Shown: piece by piece, positions 33,249 through 44,508 of the stretch
Position numbering within the stretch: the stretch's first letter is position 1
How the letters are laid out: every line of letters begins with the position of its first letter
NCBI RefSeq assembly: GCF_001998865.1
Contig: NZ_CP019607.1
Span: forward strand, 1,550,001-1,614,000
Source: Tessaracoccus flavescens
GTDB lineage: Bacteria; Actinomycetota; Actinomycetes; Propionibacteriales; Propionibacteriaceae
Direction: 5' to 3'
Length of the DNA: 64,000 bases
The notes under the pieces: model-generated
Seen by the model: only the letters and a program-made list of their open reading frames with translations
Database searches by the model: none
Told to the model about the DNA's origin: nothing
Program-made: the position numbers and the translations under genes

Positions 33249-35871
33249 CGGTGTCCTCCTGCGGCTCGATCACCGTCTCGGCAACAATTTCGTCACCTAC
33301 GGTACCCTCTTCGACCGTGTCTTCCCCGGCGGCGTTCTCAGTCGCCTCGGATTCGAGCTCCTCCAGAACCTTCGACTCGGGGTACAGGGCGATCGCACGG
33401 ACGCTGTCCCCACCGCGGACACCGACGAACTTGACGCCCATCGTGTCGCGTCCCTTGACAGGGACATCCGAGACGGCGGAGCGGGTCACCTGGCCCGACA
33501 TCTTGATCGCGATCACCTCGTCGCCCTCGGCGACGATCAGGCCGCCGACGAGCTGGCCGCGGCCCTCGCTCAGCTTCATGGCCTTGATGCCGAGACCGCC
33601 TCGACCCTGCTGGCGGTACTCGTCGATGACGGTGCGCTTGGCGAAGCCGCCGTCGGTGACGGTGAAGACGAACTGGTCCTCGTAGTCCTCGTCGGCCTTC
33701 AGGACCGAGAGCGAGAGCAGCTCGTCGCCGTCGCGGAACTTCATGCCGGTGACGCCGGAGGTGGCGCGGCCCATCGGGCGCAGCTGCGAGTCGTCGGCCT
33801 GGAACCGGATGGCCTGGGCCTTGCGCGAGATCAGCAGGACGTCGTCCTCAGAGCTGACCAGCGACGCGCCGATCAGTTCGTCATCCTCGTCACGGAAGTT
33901 GATCGCGATGACTCCCGCCTGGCGCGGCGAGTCGTAGGCCTTCAGCTCGGTCTTCTTGACGAGGCCCTTCTTCGTGGCGAGCAGCAGGTACGGGGCGTCC
34001 TCGTAGCTGTTGATCGTCAGCACCTGGGCGATCCGCTCGTCCGGCAGGAAGTTCATCAGCCCCGCGACGTGGCCGCCCTTGGCGTCACGACCGGCCTCCG
34101 GCAGCTGCCAGGCCTTCGTGCGGTAGACGCGGCCGTAGTTGGTGAAGAACAGGAGCCACTGGTGGTTCGTGGTGATGAAGAGGTGCTGCACCTCGTCGTC
34201 GGCCCGCAGCGAGGCGCCGCGCACACCCTTGCCGCCGCGCTTCTGCAGCCGGTACTGGTCGGCGCGGGTCCGCTTGGCGTAGCCGCCGTGCGTGATGGTG
34301 ACGACGACATCCTCGTTGGGGATGAAGTCCTCCTCGGAGAAGTCGCCGTCGGCCGCGACGATGCGCGTGCGACGGTCGTCGCCGTACTTGTCGACGATCT
34401 CCTGCAGCTCCGTGGAGATGATGGTGCGCTGCCGGACCTCGTCGGCGAGGATGTCCTTGAGGTCGGCGATCCGGCGCTCGCGTTCGGCGAGCCGGTCGAC
34501 GATCTTCTGGATCTCCATCGAGGCGAGACGACGCAGCTGCTGGTCGAGGATGTTGCGGGCCTGGAGCTCGTCGATGTCGAGCAGGTCCTGCAGCCCGAGG
34601 CTCGCCTCCTCGGCGGTGCGGCTCGCACGGATCAGCGCGATCACCTCGTCGAGCATGTTGAGGGCCTTTACCAGGCCGCGGTCGAGGTGCGCTGCGCGCT
34701 CCTCCTCGTCGAGCTGCCACTGGGTGCGGCGACGGATGACCTCGAGCTGGTGTTTGATCCACAGCGAGATGAACTGGTCGAGGCGCAGCGTGCGCGGCAC
34801 CTCTTCGACGATGGCGAGCATGTTGCAGCCGAACGTGTCTTGCAGCGCGGTGTGCTTGTACAGGTTGTTCATCACGACGCGGGGCTGCGCGTCGCGCTTG
34901 AGCACGATGACGAGCCGCTGACCGGTTCGGGCAGAGGTGTCGTCGCGGATGTCGGCGATGCCGGTGAGGCGACCGGAGTTGACCAGGTCGGCGATCTTCT
35001 GGGCGAGGGTGTCCGGGTTGCACATGTAGGGCAACTCGGTGATCACCAGGAGCTGACGACCCTTGTTGTCCTCCTCCATGTCGATCACGGCGCGCATGGT
35101 GACCGAGCCGCGACCGGTGCGGTAGGCCTCCTCGATGCCGCCACGACCCACGATCAGTCCTCCGCCAGGGAAGTCGGGGCCCTGGATGCGCTGCATCGCT
35201 GCCTCGAGGAGTTCCTCGCGGCTGGCCTCGGGGTTCTCGAGCGCCCACTGGACGGCGTCGTTGACCTCGCGCAGGTTGTGCGTGGGGATGTTGGTGGCCA
35301 TGCCGACGGCGATGCCCGTCGAGCCGTTGACCAGCAGGTTCGGGAAGCGGGCCGGCAGGACGACCGGCTCCTCCTCACGGTTGTCGTAGTTGGGGCGGAA
35401 GTCGACCGTGTTCTGCTCGATCTCGCGCACCATCTCGACCGCGAGCGGGGCCATCTTGCACTCGGTGTACCGCATGGCCGCGGCCTTGTCGTTGCCCTGC
35501 GAACCGAAGTTACCCTGGCCGGAGACGAGCGGGTAGCGCATCGCCCACGGCTGCGCGAGGCGCACGAGGGTGTCGTAGATCGCGGAGTCGCCGTGCGGGT
35601 GGTAGAGACCCATCACCTCACCCACGACGCGGGAACACTTGTTCCAGCCGCGGTCGGGGCGGTAGCCGCCGTCCCACATCGCGTAGAGCACCCGACGGTG
35701 CACCGGCTTCAGGCCGTCGCGCACGTCGGGCAGCGCTCGTCCGACGATGACGCTCATCGCGTAGTCGAGATACGAGTTCTGGATCTCGACCTGCAGGTCG
35801 ATCGGATCGACGCGGCCGAGCCCTGGGGCCTCGATCTCGTCGGTGGTGGTGTCGTCCTTCTCGTCAGCCAT
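33241..35871 (-). CDS. gyrA: DNA gyrase subunit A
   Basis: Breakage-reunion subunit of gyrase. 876 aa. The catalytic Tyr is in [11 protein letters not shown]. The quinolone-determining region reads [17 protein letters not shown] with the sensitive-type Ser and Asp. The GyrA box is present as [10 protein letters not shown], then six beta-pinwheel blades ([32 protein letters not shown] and so on) and an acidic C-terminal tail rich in Glu. Starts MADEKDD at 35871. Downstream of gyrB with a 52-bp gap. Confidence 0.98.
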   Translation of the reverse strand: MADEKDDTTTDEIEAPGLGRVDPIDLQVEIQNSYLDYAMSVIVGRALPDVRDGLKPVHRRVLYAMWDGGYRPDRGWNKCSRVVGEVMGLYHPHGDSAIYDTLVRLAQPWAMRYPLVSGQGNFGSQGNDKAAAMRYTECKMAPLAVEMVREIEQNTVDFRPNYDNREEEPVVLPARFPNLLVNGSTGIAVGMATNIPTHNLREVNDAVQWALENPEASREELLEAAMQRIQGPDFPGGGLIVGRGGIEEAYRTGRGSVTMRAVIDMEEDNKGRQLLVITELPYMCNPDTLAQKIADLVNSGRLTGIADIRDDTSARTGQRLVIVLKRDAQPRVVMNNLYKHTALQDTFGCNMLAIVEEVPRTLRLDQFISLWIKHQLEVIRRRTQWQLDEEERAAHLDRGLVKALNMLDEVIALIRASRTAEEASLGLQDLLDIDELQARNILDQQLRRLASMEIQKIVDRLAERERRIADLKDILADEVRQRTIISTELQEIVDKYGDDRRTRIVAADGDFSEEDFIPNEDVVVTITHGGYAKRTRADQYRLQKRGGKGVRGASLRADDEVQHLFITTNHQWLLFFTNYGRVYRTKAWQLPEAGRDAKGGHVAGLMNFLPDERIAQVLTINSYEDAPYLLLATKKGLVKKTELKAYDSPRQAGVIAINFRDEDDELIGASLVSSEDDVLLISRKAQAIRFQADDSQLRPMGRATSGVTGMKFRDGDELLSLSVLKADEDYEDQFVFTVTDGGFAKRTVIDEYRQQGRGGLGIKAMKLSEGRGQLVGGLIVAEGDEVIAIKMSGQVTRSAVSDVPVKGRDTMGVKFVGVRGGDSVRAIALYPESKVLEELESEATENAAGEDTVEEGTVGDEIVAETVIEPQEDTDE

Positions 35872-35923
35872 GCTGAATAACCCTCAAATACCTAGTCAGT
35901 CGAAAGTGATCGTGGGAGTCGGC

Positions 35924-38029
<2,106 letters not shown>

Positions 38030-38253
38030 CTACCCCTTCGCCCCAGCAAGTGCGGCATCTGAACGCCCTCGATGCCACCAAACGGCCAGATTCGCGTCTC
38101 TGACCGATTCGATGCTCGTTGGTGCGGTCCCCTATTCCCGGACGGTCCGTGGCTCTCAGAGCCGGGAAACGCTCCTCCGCTTGGACCAGTTGCGGACGAC
38201 GGGACGACCAGGGCTCCCTCGCGACGACTGATCAGCACCGACATACTGGGGCG

Positions 38254-38724
38254 ATGCGATGGCCATGGACGACAAAGCGCACCGGGGACGGGCGACCTGA
38301 CACGGCTTCGTCAACGGCCGTGACCTTCACCGGCTTCGCTGAGCCCTCCCCGGACCTGTACGAGTTCCACACCGTCGATGGCAGTGTCATCTTTCTGCAC
38401 GAGATGGAATGCCTCCGCGTCGCCTACGACCCGATCCACCTGTCGTTGGAACTGGTCTTCGAGTGCCTCGAGTCGGAGGTCATGGATCATCCGATGACGG
38501 TTCACCTCCTTTTCGAGGGGGCGCAGATCCTCCGTTGGCTCACATCTGGAGACTCGCTCCCCTCGCCGGACGGACGACCCTCGCAGGCTGGCGGCCAAGT
38601 CTCCGACCTGGGCCGGTGTGGCGACGTGTTCCACCTGTCGCTCCTTGACGTCGAGCTGGAGTTTTCCGCCCGGATCGTCACCTGCCGGGTCCGCCGGGGA
38701 ATCGACGGCGAGGCGCACCACTGA
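38254..38724 (+). CDS. Hypothetical protein, 156 aa
   Basis: No family recognised. From ATG 38254 it encodes a basic N-terminus MRWPWTTKRTGDG and then an acidic beta-rich body with FTGFAEPSPDLYEFHTVDGS, YDPIHLSLELVFECLESEVM and VFHLSLLDVELEFSARIVTC. The pattern resembles small immunity-like or ligand-binding proteins, but this is not strong enough to assign. It stands alone between the divergent gyrB promoter and the TSUP gene. The 263 bp before it show no other gene. Confidence 0.6.
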   Translation: MRWPWTTKRTGDGRPDTASSTAVTFTGFAEPSPDLYEFHTVDGSVIFLHEMECLRVAYDPIHLSLELVFECLESEVMDHPMTVHLLFEGAQILRWLTSGDSLPSPDGRPSQAGGQVSDLGRCGDVFHLSLLDVELEFSARIVTCRVRRGIDGEAHH

Positions 38725-38781
38725 GACCGTCACCCTCTGCTTGGTCGGCCGATACCCTGTGGTGCGGAGTGAGGTGACCAG

Positions 38782-39513
38782 ATGGAATGGGTGCTGCTGA
38801 TCGGGGCCGCGCTGCTGATCGGGGTGGCCAAGACGAGCTTCGGCGGCCTCGCCTCCCTGTCGGTCGCGATGCTCGCGCTCGCGATGCCGACCAAGGAGTC
38901 GACCGCCGCCGCGCTCCTGCTCCTGATCACGGGCGACGTGGTCGCCGTCCTGAGGTACAGGAAGGCGGCCGACTGGAAGCTCCTGCGCGGCCTCATCCCC
39001 GCGGTGGTCCCCGGACTCCTGCTCGGCGCCTGGTTCCTCTCCTGGGTGGACGATCTGGTGCTGAAGCGCTCGATCGGGGCGCTCCTGCTGCTGTTCGTGC
39101 TCATTCAGCTCGCCATGATGCTGTTCCGCAGGCCGCAGGAGGCCGAGGACGCTCCGCCGCACCGGGCGTTGACCGTCTCCGCCGGGGTGCTCGCCGGGTT
39201 CACCACGATGGCTGCCAACGCGGCCGGCCCGGTAATGGCCATCTATCTGCAGTTGGCGAAGGTCGAGAAGCTGAGGTTCCTCGGTACCGGCGCCTGGTAC
39301 TTCCTGATCATCAACGTGGCAAAGACTCCGCTCACCGCCTCGCTCGGACTGTTCACCCCGTCCGTGCTGACGACGGCGGCGTTCCTCGTCCCCGTCGTCC
39401 TGGTGGGCACCCTGGTGGGGATCGCGTTCATCGGAAAGATCCCGCAGCGGACCTTCGACATCGTGACGCTGCTCACCTCCGTTATCGCGTCGGTCGCACT
39501 CATTGGCTCATAA
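38782..39513 (+). CDS. TSUP-family (TauE/SafE) membrane transporter
   Basis: 243 aa with about eight hydrophobic helices. It starts MEWVLLIGAALLIGVAKTSF, the G-x-x-K-T-x-x-G motif of the first TauE repeat, and the second repeat has LAGFTTMAANAAGPVMAIYL (G-F-T-x-x-x-N-x-x-G-P). These features define the sulfite/sulfonate exporter family; the actual substrate cannot be inferred, and neighbours give no hint. SD GGTGAGG lies shortly before ATG 38782. Confidence 0.88.
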   Translation: MEWVLLIGAALLIGVAKTSFGGLASLSVAMLALAMPTKESTAAALLLLITGDVVAVLRYRKAADWKLLRGLIPAVVPGLLLGAWFLSWVDDLVLKRSIGALLLLFVLIQLAMMLFRRPQEAEDAPPHRALTVSAGVLAGFTTMAANAAGPVMAIYLQLAKVEKLRFLGTGAWYFLIINVAKTPLTASLGLFTPSVLTTAAFLVPVVLVGTLVGIAFIGKIPQRTFDIVTLLTSVIASVALIGS

Positions 39514-39696
39514 GGCACACGCCACCCAATTCTGGGAATGCGGAATTGCGCCAGAACTCGGCCTTGAATTCTGCGCGTGACGTCTCGGATCAATTGTTCA
39601 TGGCGCGATCAGGGGGTGTGAAATCTTCCTGTGAAATGCGGTGGATGTGCGGTGGTCCGCTGGGGACGCACGGGATGCGCGCCCCCAGCGGGCGGG

Positions 39697-39933
39697 TCAG
39701 CGGGGCGGGAGCCAGTGAAGCGACCTGAGTTCGCGGCTCGCGACCTCGTCGGCGGCATGAAGCCGCAGCATCTCTTCAGCGTGGCCCGTCCCCGGATGGA
39801 CGGTGTGCTCGATCACCCAGATGCCGACCTTCAGCGCGATCCGGTCGCGCCAGCCGAGGCGGGCGAGTTCGGGCACGACGATCACGGTGTTCTCGGTTAA
39901 TCGACTCACGGTGGGCCGGTGAGTGGTGTTCAC
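39697..39933 (-). CDS. Small hypothetical protein, 78 aa
   Basis: GTG 39933 begins VNTTHRPTVSRLTENTVIVV, followed by LARLGWRDRIALKVGIWVIE, an amphipathic or weakly hydrophobic segment. It ends ELRSLHWLPPR. No family assigned. It lies 173 bp downstream of a 26-aa ORF with a strong SD and a promoter on the same strand, with a hairpin between them. Rated on composition and context only. Confidence 0.5.
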   Translation of the reverse strand: MNTTHRPTVSRLTENTVIVVPELARLGWRDRIALKVGIWVIEHTVHPGTGHAEEMLRLHAADEVASRELRSLHWLPPR

Positions 39934-40005
39934 GATGGTTCTTTCGACAGGCTCTGTGCCGCATGGGCACACTGCTTCCCCTCGCGACGTTGGTGCGTGG
40001 GGTTC

Positions 40006-40023
40006 AGACCCGGTGTCGGGTCT
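40006..40023 (-). promoter_or_regulatory. Hairpin in the leader between the 26-aa ORF and 39933
   Basis: AGACCCG - GTGT - CGGGTCT, a 7-bp perfect stem in the transcribed leader. A second palindrome GGGCACAGCCGTGCCC is nearby (40043-40059, minus). Could act as attenuator; unproven. Confidence 0.35.
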
Positions 40024-40106
40024 GGTGGCGCGACGACGCGCCGGTCAGGGCACGGCTGTGCCCATGAGGGTGGTGTGAGAACTGCGCTCGGCTTGAGACC
40101 AGCAGG

Positions 40107-40187
40107 TCAGGCGCGACGCGCGACGGAGGCCACTGTGGCGCTCTGCGCAAGCAGATTCGGCATCAGCACAATCTGGATCTGAATCAT
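40107..40187 (-). CDS. 26-aa putative leader peptide
   Basis: ATG 40187 follows AAAGGAGG (minus strand, 40196-40203) at good spacing. It encodes MIQIQIVLMPNLLAQSATVA then SVARRA and stop. A promoter-like sequence lies about 40 bp upstream. The hydrophobic start and very short length fit a leader or small membrane peptide. No homologue recalled with certainty. Confidence 0.45.
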   Translation of the reverse strand: MIQIQIVLMPNLLAQSATVASVARRA

Positions 40188-40223
40188 CTCTCTGGCCTCC
40201 TTTCCTGTCGTAAGGCGTGACCT

Positions 40224-40253
40224 ACACTAATACGAATTCAGCGCGTTCGTCAA
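40224..40253 (-). promoter_or_regulatory. Promoter of the 26-aa ORF
   Basis: Minus strand TTGACG (40253-40248), 18-bp spacer, TAGTGT (40229-40224), similar in form to the tRNA-Ile promoter TTGCCG-18-TAGAGT. It lies 36 bp before the ATG. Confidence 0.5.
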
Positions 40254-40370
40254 CCTCAATTCCTGAGTTCGCGACAATTCCGGACAGGAGAATCCGACCG
40301 ACTTCTGGCCGGGTCGAGGGATCTGACCCTCGCCAAGATTTGGTCGGTGGGCGGCGCTAATCTCGGTGGC

Positions 40371-40997
40371 GTGACCTCGCTCGAGAGCTTCCCGGTGCCC
40401 GCCATGTCCTTCTACCGCGACCTGGAGGAGGACAACTCACGCGAGTGGTGGCTCGCGAACAAGGCCCGCTACGAGCGCGATGTGCGCGATCCGTTCCGCG
40501 CGGTGGCTGCCCTCCTGGCCGACGAGTTCGGCGAGGCGAAGCTTTTCCGGCCCAACCGCGACGTCAGGTTCAGCGCAGACAAGTCGCCCTACAAGACCCA
40601 CCAGGGGCTCTTCGTGCAGGTGGCGCCCGCCTGCGGCTTCTACTGCGAGGTCAACTCGGCCGAGGCCATCGCCGTCGGCGGCTTCTATGAGGCGAGGTCG
40701 GAAGCCCTCGCAAGGGTGCGGGCAGGGATGGCCGACGACGAATCCGGGCCCGTGCTCGAGGCCCTCCTGTCGGAGCTGACCGGTGCCGGGTGGCTCAACT
40801 CAAGCGAGCAGTTGCGTACCGCTCCGCGCGGTTACACCAGGGACCATCCGCGAATCGAACTGCTGCGGTTCAAGACGCTGGGCGTCGAGCGCGAGATCGT
40901 CGCCGAAGGCGTGGACGAATTCGCCGCCGAAGTGGCGCAGGCGTGGCGCTCGGTGGCGGCGCTGATCGACTGGTTCGCCGTCCGGCTGCGCGACTGA
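40371..40997 (+). CDS. DUF2461 family protein
   Basis: 208 aa from GTG 40371; an in-frame start at 40347 would add 8 residues. The family signature is clear: FYRDLEEDNSREWWLANKAR (residues 13-32) and KLFRPNRDVRFSADKSPYKT with HQGLFVQV following. DUF2461 proteins are widespread, cytosolic and of unknown function. It converges with the M23 peptidase gene, with 3 bp between stops. Confidence 0.9.
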   Translation: MTSLESFPVPAMSFYRDLEEDNSREWWLANKARYERDVRDPFRAVAALLADEFGEAKLFRPNRDVRFSADKSPYKTHQGLFVQVAPACGFYCEVNSAEAIAVGGFYEARSEALARVRAGMADDESGPVLEALLSELTGAGWLNSSEQLRTAPRGYTRDHPRIELLRFKTLGVEREIVAEGVDEFAAEVAQAWRSVAALIDWFAVRLRD

Positions 40998-41000
40998 TGC

Positions 41001-42152
41001 TCAGGCGGTCGCGGTCGCCTCGGGCGCAGCGGCCGTGGTCGCCGGCGGTGAGGGCTGCGTCGTCGGCTCGGGTGCGGCCGAGGTCTTGGTCGGCTCCGGA
41101 GTGGGAGTCGTCACGGTTGGCGTGGGCGTCGGGCTCGGCTTCGGCGTGGGTGTCGCGCTCGGCGTCGGCCTCGGCTTCGGCGTGGGTGTGGGTGTGGGTG
41201 TCGCGCTCGGCGTCGGCTTGGACGTCGGGCTCGGCTTCGGCGTGGGTGTGGGCGTGGGTGCCGCGCTCGGCGTCGGCTTGGGCGTCGCGCTCGGCGACGG
41301 TGTCGGGCTCGACGATGGAGACGGCGGCGTAGACGGAGAGGGACTCTGGATCGGCGACGGGGACGGACTCGGGGACGACGTCGGGCTGTTCGAAGGCACC
41401 GCGTAGGCCATCTTGCTCAGGTCGACGACGACCGGGTCGCCGTTGAGCCACGGCTCGGGGTCGGTGAACTGGCCATCGGCGATCACCTCGAAGTGCATGT
41501 GGCACCCGGTGGAGTATCCGGTGCTGCCGACGCGGCCGATGCCGTCGAGGGGCTGGACCTTCTGCCCGACGCTCACGCCGATGGACGACAGGTGGTTGTA
41601 GGTGGTGACCACACGGTGGCCGGCGAGCATGCCGTGGTCGATCTTGACCTGGATGCCGTTGCCGCCGGCCCAGCCGGTGCGCACGACGGTGCCGGCTGCC
41701 GCGGCGCCGACCGGGGTGCCACACGGAACTCCCCAGTCCAGGCCGGTGTGGAGCTTCCACACCTTGAGCACCGGGTGGAAACGCATGCCGAACTCGGAGC
41801 TGGTGCGTCCGTTCACGGGACGGGTGAGCAGCGCGTCGGGGTTGGCCTTGCCGATCGGCTTGACCTTCTCCTTGGTGATCGTCTTCGGGGCCGTCGGGAG
41901 GGGCACGGGGACCTCGCTCTGGCCAGCCACCTCGGGGGTGGCGGCGCTGAGCGGGTCGTACTCGGTGACGTAGGTGGCGTCGCGCGGCAGGTCGACGTTG
42001 CGGGCGACCGGCGCGACCGGGGCGGTCGAGGTCGGCGAGGGAGAGCCCTCCGGAACCGCCTCGACGGTGGTCAGCGGATCGGTCACGACCATACTGACCA
42101 GACCGCAGGCAACGAGCGCCGACAGCACGGAGCCGAGCGCGCGCAGCTTCAT
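41001..42152 (-). CDS. Secreted M23 (LytM) peptidase with Pro/Thr-rich C-terminus
   Basis: 383 aa. N-terminal signal sequence is [20 protein letters not shown]. The LytM zinc endopeptidase domain has [26 protein letters not shown] (H-x3-D zinc motif spans the join) and GCHMHFEV (HxH). All ligands are present, so a peptidoglycan cross-bridge hydrolase is likely. The last 130 residues are Pro/Ser/Thr repeats, probably a wall-spanning stalk. SD GGAAGGGTAGAGG precedes ATG 42152. Confidence 0.92.
   Translation of the reverse strand: MKLRALGSVLSALVACGLVSMVVTDPLTTVEAVPEGSPSPTSTAPVAPVARNVDLPRDATYVTEYDPLSAATPEVAGQSEVPVPLPTAPKTITKEKVKPIGKANPDALLTRPVNGRTSSEFGMRFHPVLKVWKLHTGLDWGVPCGTPVGAAAAGTVVRTGWAGGNGIQVKIDHGMLAGHRVVTTYNHLSSIGVSVGQKVQPLDGIGRVGSTGYSTGCHMHFEVIADGQFTDPEPWLNGDPVVVDLSKMAYAVPSNSPTSSPSPSPSPIQSPSPSTPPSPSSSPTPSPSATPKPTPSAAPTPTPTPKPSPTSKPTPSATPTPTPTPKPRPTPSATPTPKPSPTPTPTVTTPTPEPTKTSAAPEPTTQPSPPATTAAAPEATATA
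41090..41345. repeat. Short coding tandem repeats in the M23 gene
   Basis: Units built from GGCGTGGGTGTGGG and TCGCGCTCGGCGTCGGC, encoding [13 protein letters not shown] stretches, recur in periods of 6 to about 54 bp. Prone to length variation. Confidence 0.8.
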
Positions 42153-42298
42153 CCTCTACCCTTCCCGGAAAATCGACCCTCCCATGGAAACACCAGTGGG
42201 GTTCAAAGGGAAGGGCCCAAGCCAGCATCGGTTACACGCTCTCGGCGTGTCGTGAGCGATCACCCAGTACGGGTGTTGACTGCAGAGGCTGATCGGGT

Positions 42299-42928
42299 TC
42301 AGTCCGTCGAGAACTTCACGCTCAGAGTGGCGGACACCTCGACGTCTTCCGGATCCAGGTCAAAACTAGGCGCGCTGTCTGCCATGAACGCCGACTTCCC
42401 GCGGGCCATGGCGAAGGAGGGGGTCCCGTTGTCCTCGATGGACTCCACGACCGGGTTGGCCCGTCCAGCCGCGCCTGCGATCCACTCGGCACGCTCGAGT
42501 GCGTCGCCGAACGCCCCGGCGAGTACCTCGGGCTGCAGCCGGGCGAGGGTCTCGTCGAAGAGTCGCCAGTCGAGGTGGCCCACCTGCGCGCCCTCCTTGG
42601 TGGCGAGTTCGCCGAGGAAGGGTCCGACGCGGGAGAGGTCGCTGATCCGTACCGAGCCGCGGACCTGCGCCACGTGCTGCGGGGTGTTCGGCTGGCCCTG
42701 ATCGTCGTACGGAATCGTCGTCCACGTGCGCAGGCTGGTGAGCTTCGCATCGCTCCCGCCGTCATCGGCGGTCACCTCGTCGAGCTTCGCGCGCACCTGC
42801 TCGGCCACCTCGGCGGTGTCGGCCACGACCTTGTCACGGTCGGGCCCCATGAACCCGACGGTGAGGGTGACGACAACGCACTCTGCTGGCAGGGTCACGG
42901 ACCTGGTGCCGACCACGGAGATGTTCAT
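42299..42928 (-). CDS. SIMPL-domain (DUF541) protein
   Basis: 209 aa starting MNISVVGTRSVTLPAECVVV, the beta-rich N-terminal strand of SIMPL/BP26 proteins. The helical middle is AEVAEQVRAKLDEVTADDGG, the second beta section has GQPNTPQHVAQVRGSVRISD, and the C-terminus is PEDVEVSATLSVKFSTD. No signal peptide is present, so a cytosolic form is likely. Function of such ring-forming proteins is unclear. Stands alone. Confidence 0.85.
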   Translation of the reverse strand: MNISVVGTRSVTLPAECVVVTLTVGFMGPDRDKVVADTAEVAEQVRAKLDEVTADDGGSDAKLTSLRTWTTIPYDDQGQPNTPQHVAQVRGSVRISDLSRVGPFLGELATKEGAQVGHLDWRLFDETLARLQPEVLAGAFGDALERAEWIAGAAGRANPVVESIEDNGTPSFAMARGKSAFMADSAPSFDLDPEDVEVSATLSVKFSTD

Positions 42929-43369
42929 GCGTCAATGGTAGGTGGGGCGATCCCGAGTGTGCGGCACCGGAGGCGCGCAACTGCACCCCGTCGGCAGGAC
43001 CGACCAGGGCATCGGGGTAGCTGCGTGCCAGCCAGCTGCGATTCCGAGCCAGCTCGTCATGGATCGCTGCCCATATCGGGAGCCTCACCGAGAGGCCGAT
43101 CCCTCCCGGCGCTGACACCAGCCTTCTCGAGGTCGGGCTCCGGGAGACCCGCCCGACCTTCCGCCGCGCCGACCAAGGCGCGGGGTTCCAGGCCTCGTCA
43201 CCCGCATCAGCACACGCCGATCGTCGGGTTGGAGGCACCCTGCCCACACGTCGATTCTGGTCAGACCCAATCTGGAATTACTAGCGAGCGGCCAGTAATC
43301 GGGTCGAGCGATCGGCCACGGACGAAAGGTCACCACTGTGACGAGCACCCTTGTTCTCGGCGGAGCGCG
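42929..43369. other. Intergenic stretch with decayed sequence
   Basis: No supported full-length gene. It holds a second TGGTCAGACC motif (43258-43267) and a 13-codon reading frame at 43338 (MTSTLVLGGARQP, stop). That frame looks like the first residues of an adenosylcobinamide kinase cut just before its P-loop, so the stretch may be a deletion scar. Confidence 0.4.
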
Positions 43370-43900
43370 TCAGCCGTAGGTGTCGCGTGGGCCGCGGCCC
43401 TGGACCGAGCGCGGGCCCTTGCGCCAACTCGGGGCCTGCGGCCCGCGGAACTGGACGCGAAGCACGGTCTGCTCGCCGAGCGCCTTGTTCAGGCGCGCCA
43501 CCAACTTCGACGCCGTGTAGCGCATCGCCTGGGCCCACGCCGTCGAGTCGCAGTCGACGATCAGCAGACCGTCCTCGTAGTGCACGGGCTTGGAGTGTTC
43601 GGCGTTGGACTCCCCCACCAGATCGGGCCAGCGGCGCAGCACCGTCGACAGGCCGATCCTCCGCTTCCAGCCCTGCTGCGAGACGACGGCGTCGAGCACG
43701 GCGCCGACCAGCTGCGGGTCGCGTTCGTCAGGGTGAGCGCTCGAGCGCTGCTGCTCGGTCACCCTCACCCGCCGCTTCGGCTGCTTTTTCATCGGGGCCG
43801 GTTCGGGGAGCACGAACCCGTACTCCGAGGCCTCGACGGCGGCCCGCGCGATCTCGGACGCGAGCTCGAGCCCGGTCGGATCGTGCGGGGTTTCGGTCAT
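43370..43900 (-). CDS. dciA: DciA-like DUF721 replication protein
   Basis: 176 aa. The DUF721 domain occupies the second half: WKRRIGLSTVLRRWPDLVGE, YEDGLLIVDCDSTAWAQAMR, LVARLNKALGEQTVLRVQFR. Members load or act with the replicative helicase DnaB in bacteria lacking DnaC. Position between recF and gyrB is the standard actinobacterial arrangement. The N-terminal third is charged and probably disordered (MKKQPKRRVRVTEQQ). Start ATG 43900. Confidence 0.9.
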   Translation of the reverse strand: MTETPHDPTGLELASEIARAAVEASEYGFVLPEPAPMKKQPKRRVRVTEQQRSSAHPDERDPQLVGAVLDAVVSQQGWKRRIGLSTVLRRWPDLVGESNAEHSKPVHYEDGLLIVDCDSTAWAQAMRYTASKLVARLNKALGEQTVLRVQFRGPQAPSWRKGPRSVQGRGPRDTYG

Positions 43901-44508
43901 GGTCTCGAGGATAGTCCGGGCCCTCGACGCCGGTCACCCACCCGCCCACGAGAGCGAGAACGCCAGTCTCGTCCCATGGCCTCGTTCTTCCCGCCGTCCG
44001 CCGTCATGACCGGGAAGACGACCCGACAGCGGCGCCCAGGGCCGAACCTCACGCTGACCGCACACCACCACTCGAGGACTGCGGGTCGTCGCGCTGCTGC
44101 TCGCGCAGGGTGCCGGGCGGCTGATCCGCAGGTCGGAGGACAGGGGCATGGTCGCCGTGGGTAACTCGACGCCCTTCTGCTCGAAGACGGTCTCGGGTCG
44201 ACCTCTCCCCCCGGCATGCCCACGATGGGTTGGTCGCGGGCCGCCGAACTGACCGGCCCGAAGGAGCGCAGTTGAAGGTCCGGGAGCAAGCGCACAGCTG
44301 CCCGATCGGATTCCAGTTCCCTGCGCCGGGACGGTTGACGCGGCAGGGTGAAGACTCCTCCAGCTCCGGGTACCCGAGGCCGAGGCACTCGTATCGCCTG
44401 GGGATGGATGGCGGCCGCCCGCTGATGACCTCCGTGTCCCACTCAGCGTGCGGAAGAGAGCCCGCCGGTACCGTCAGTGAAGGCGGTAGCCGGGCGTGAC
44501 CTTCCGGT
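43901..44508. other. 608-bp gap between dciA and recF, no gene supported
   Basis: These genes are normally adjacent or overlapping. Several open frames exist here but all are Arg/Pro/Ser-rich without motifs, typical of spurious frames in GC-rich DNA. No repeats, tRNA or terminator were noticed. Confidence 0.5.

Noticed and set aside
33241..35871. Possible fluoroquinolone-resistance allele in gyrA
   Set aside because: QRDR reads GDSAIYD with sensitive-type Ser and Asp.
32659..35880. 1073-codon open frame antisense to gyrA
   Set aside because: Fully covered by gyrA; low-information composition and no motifs.
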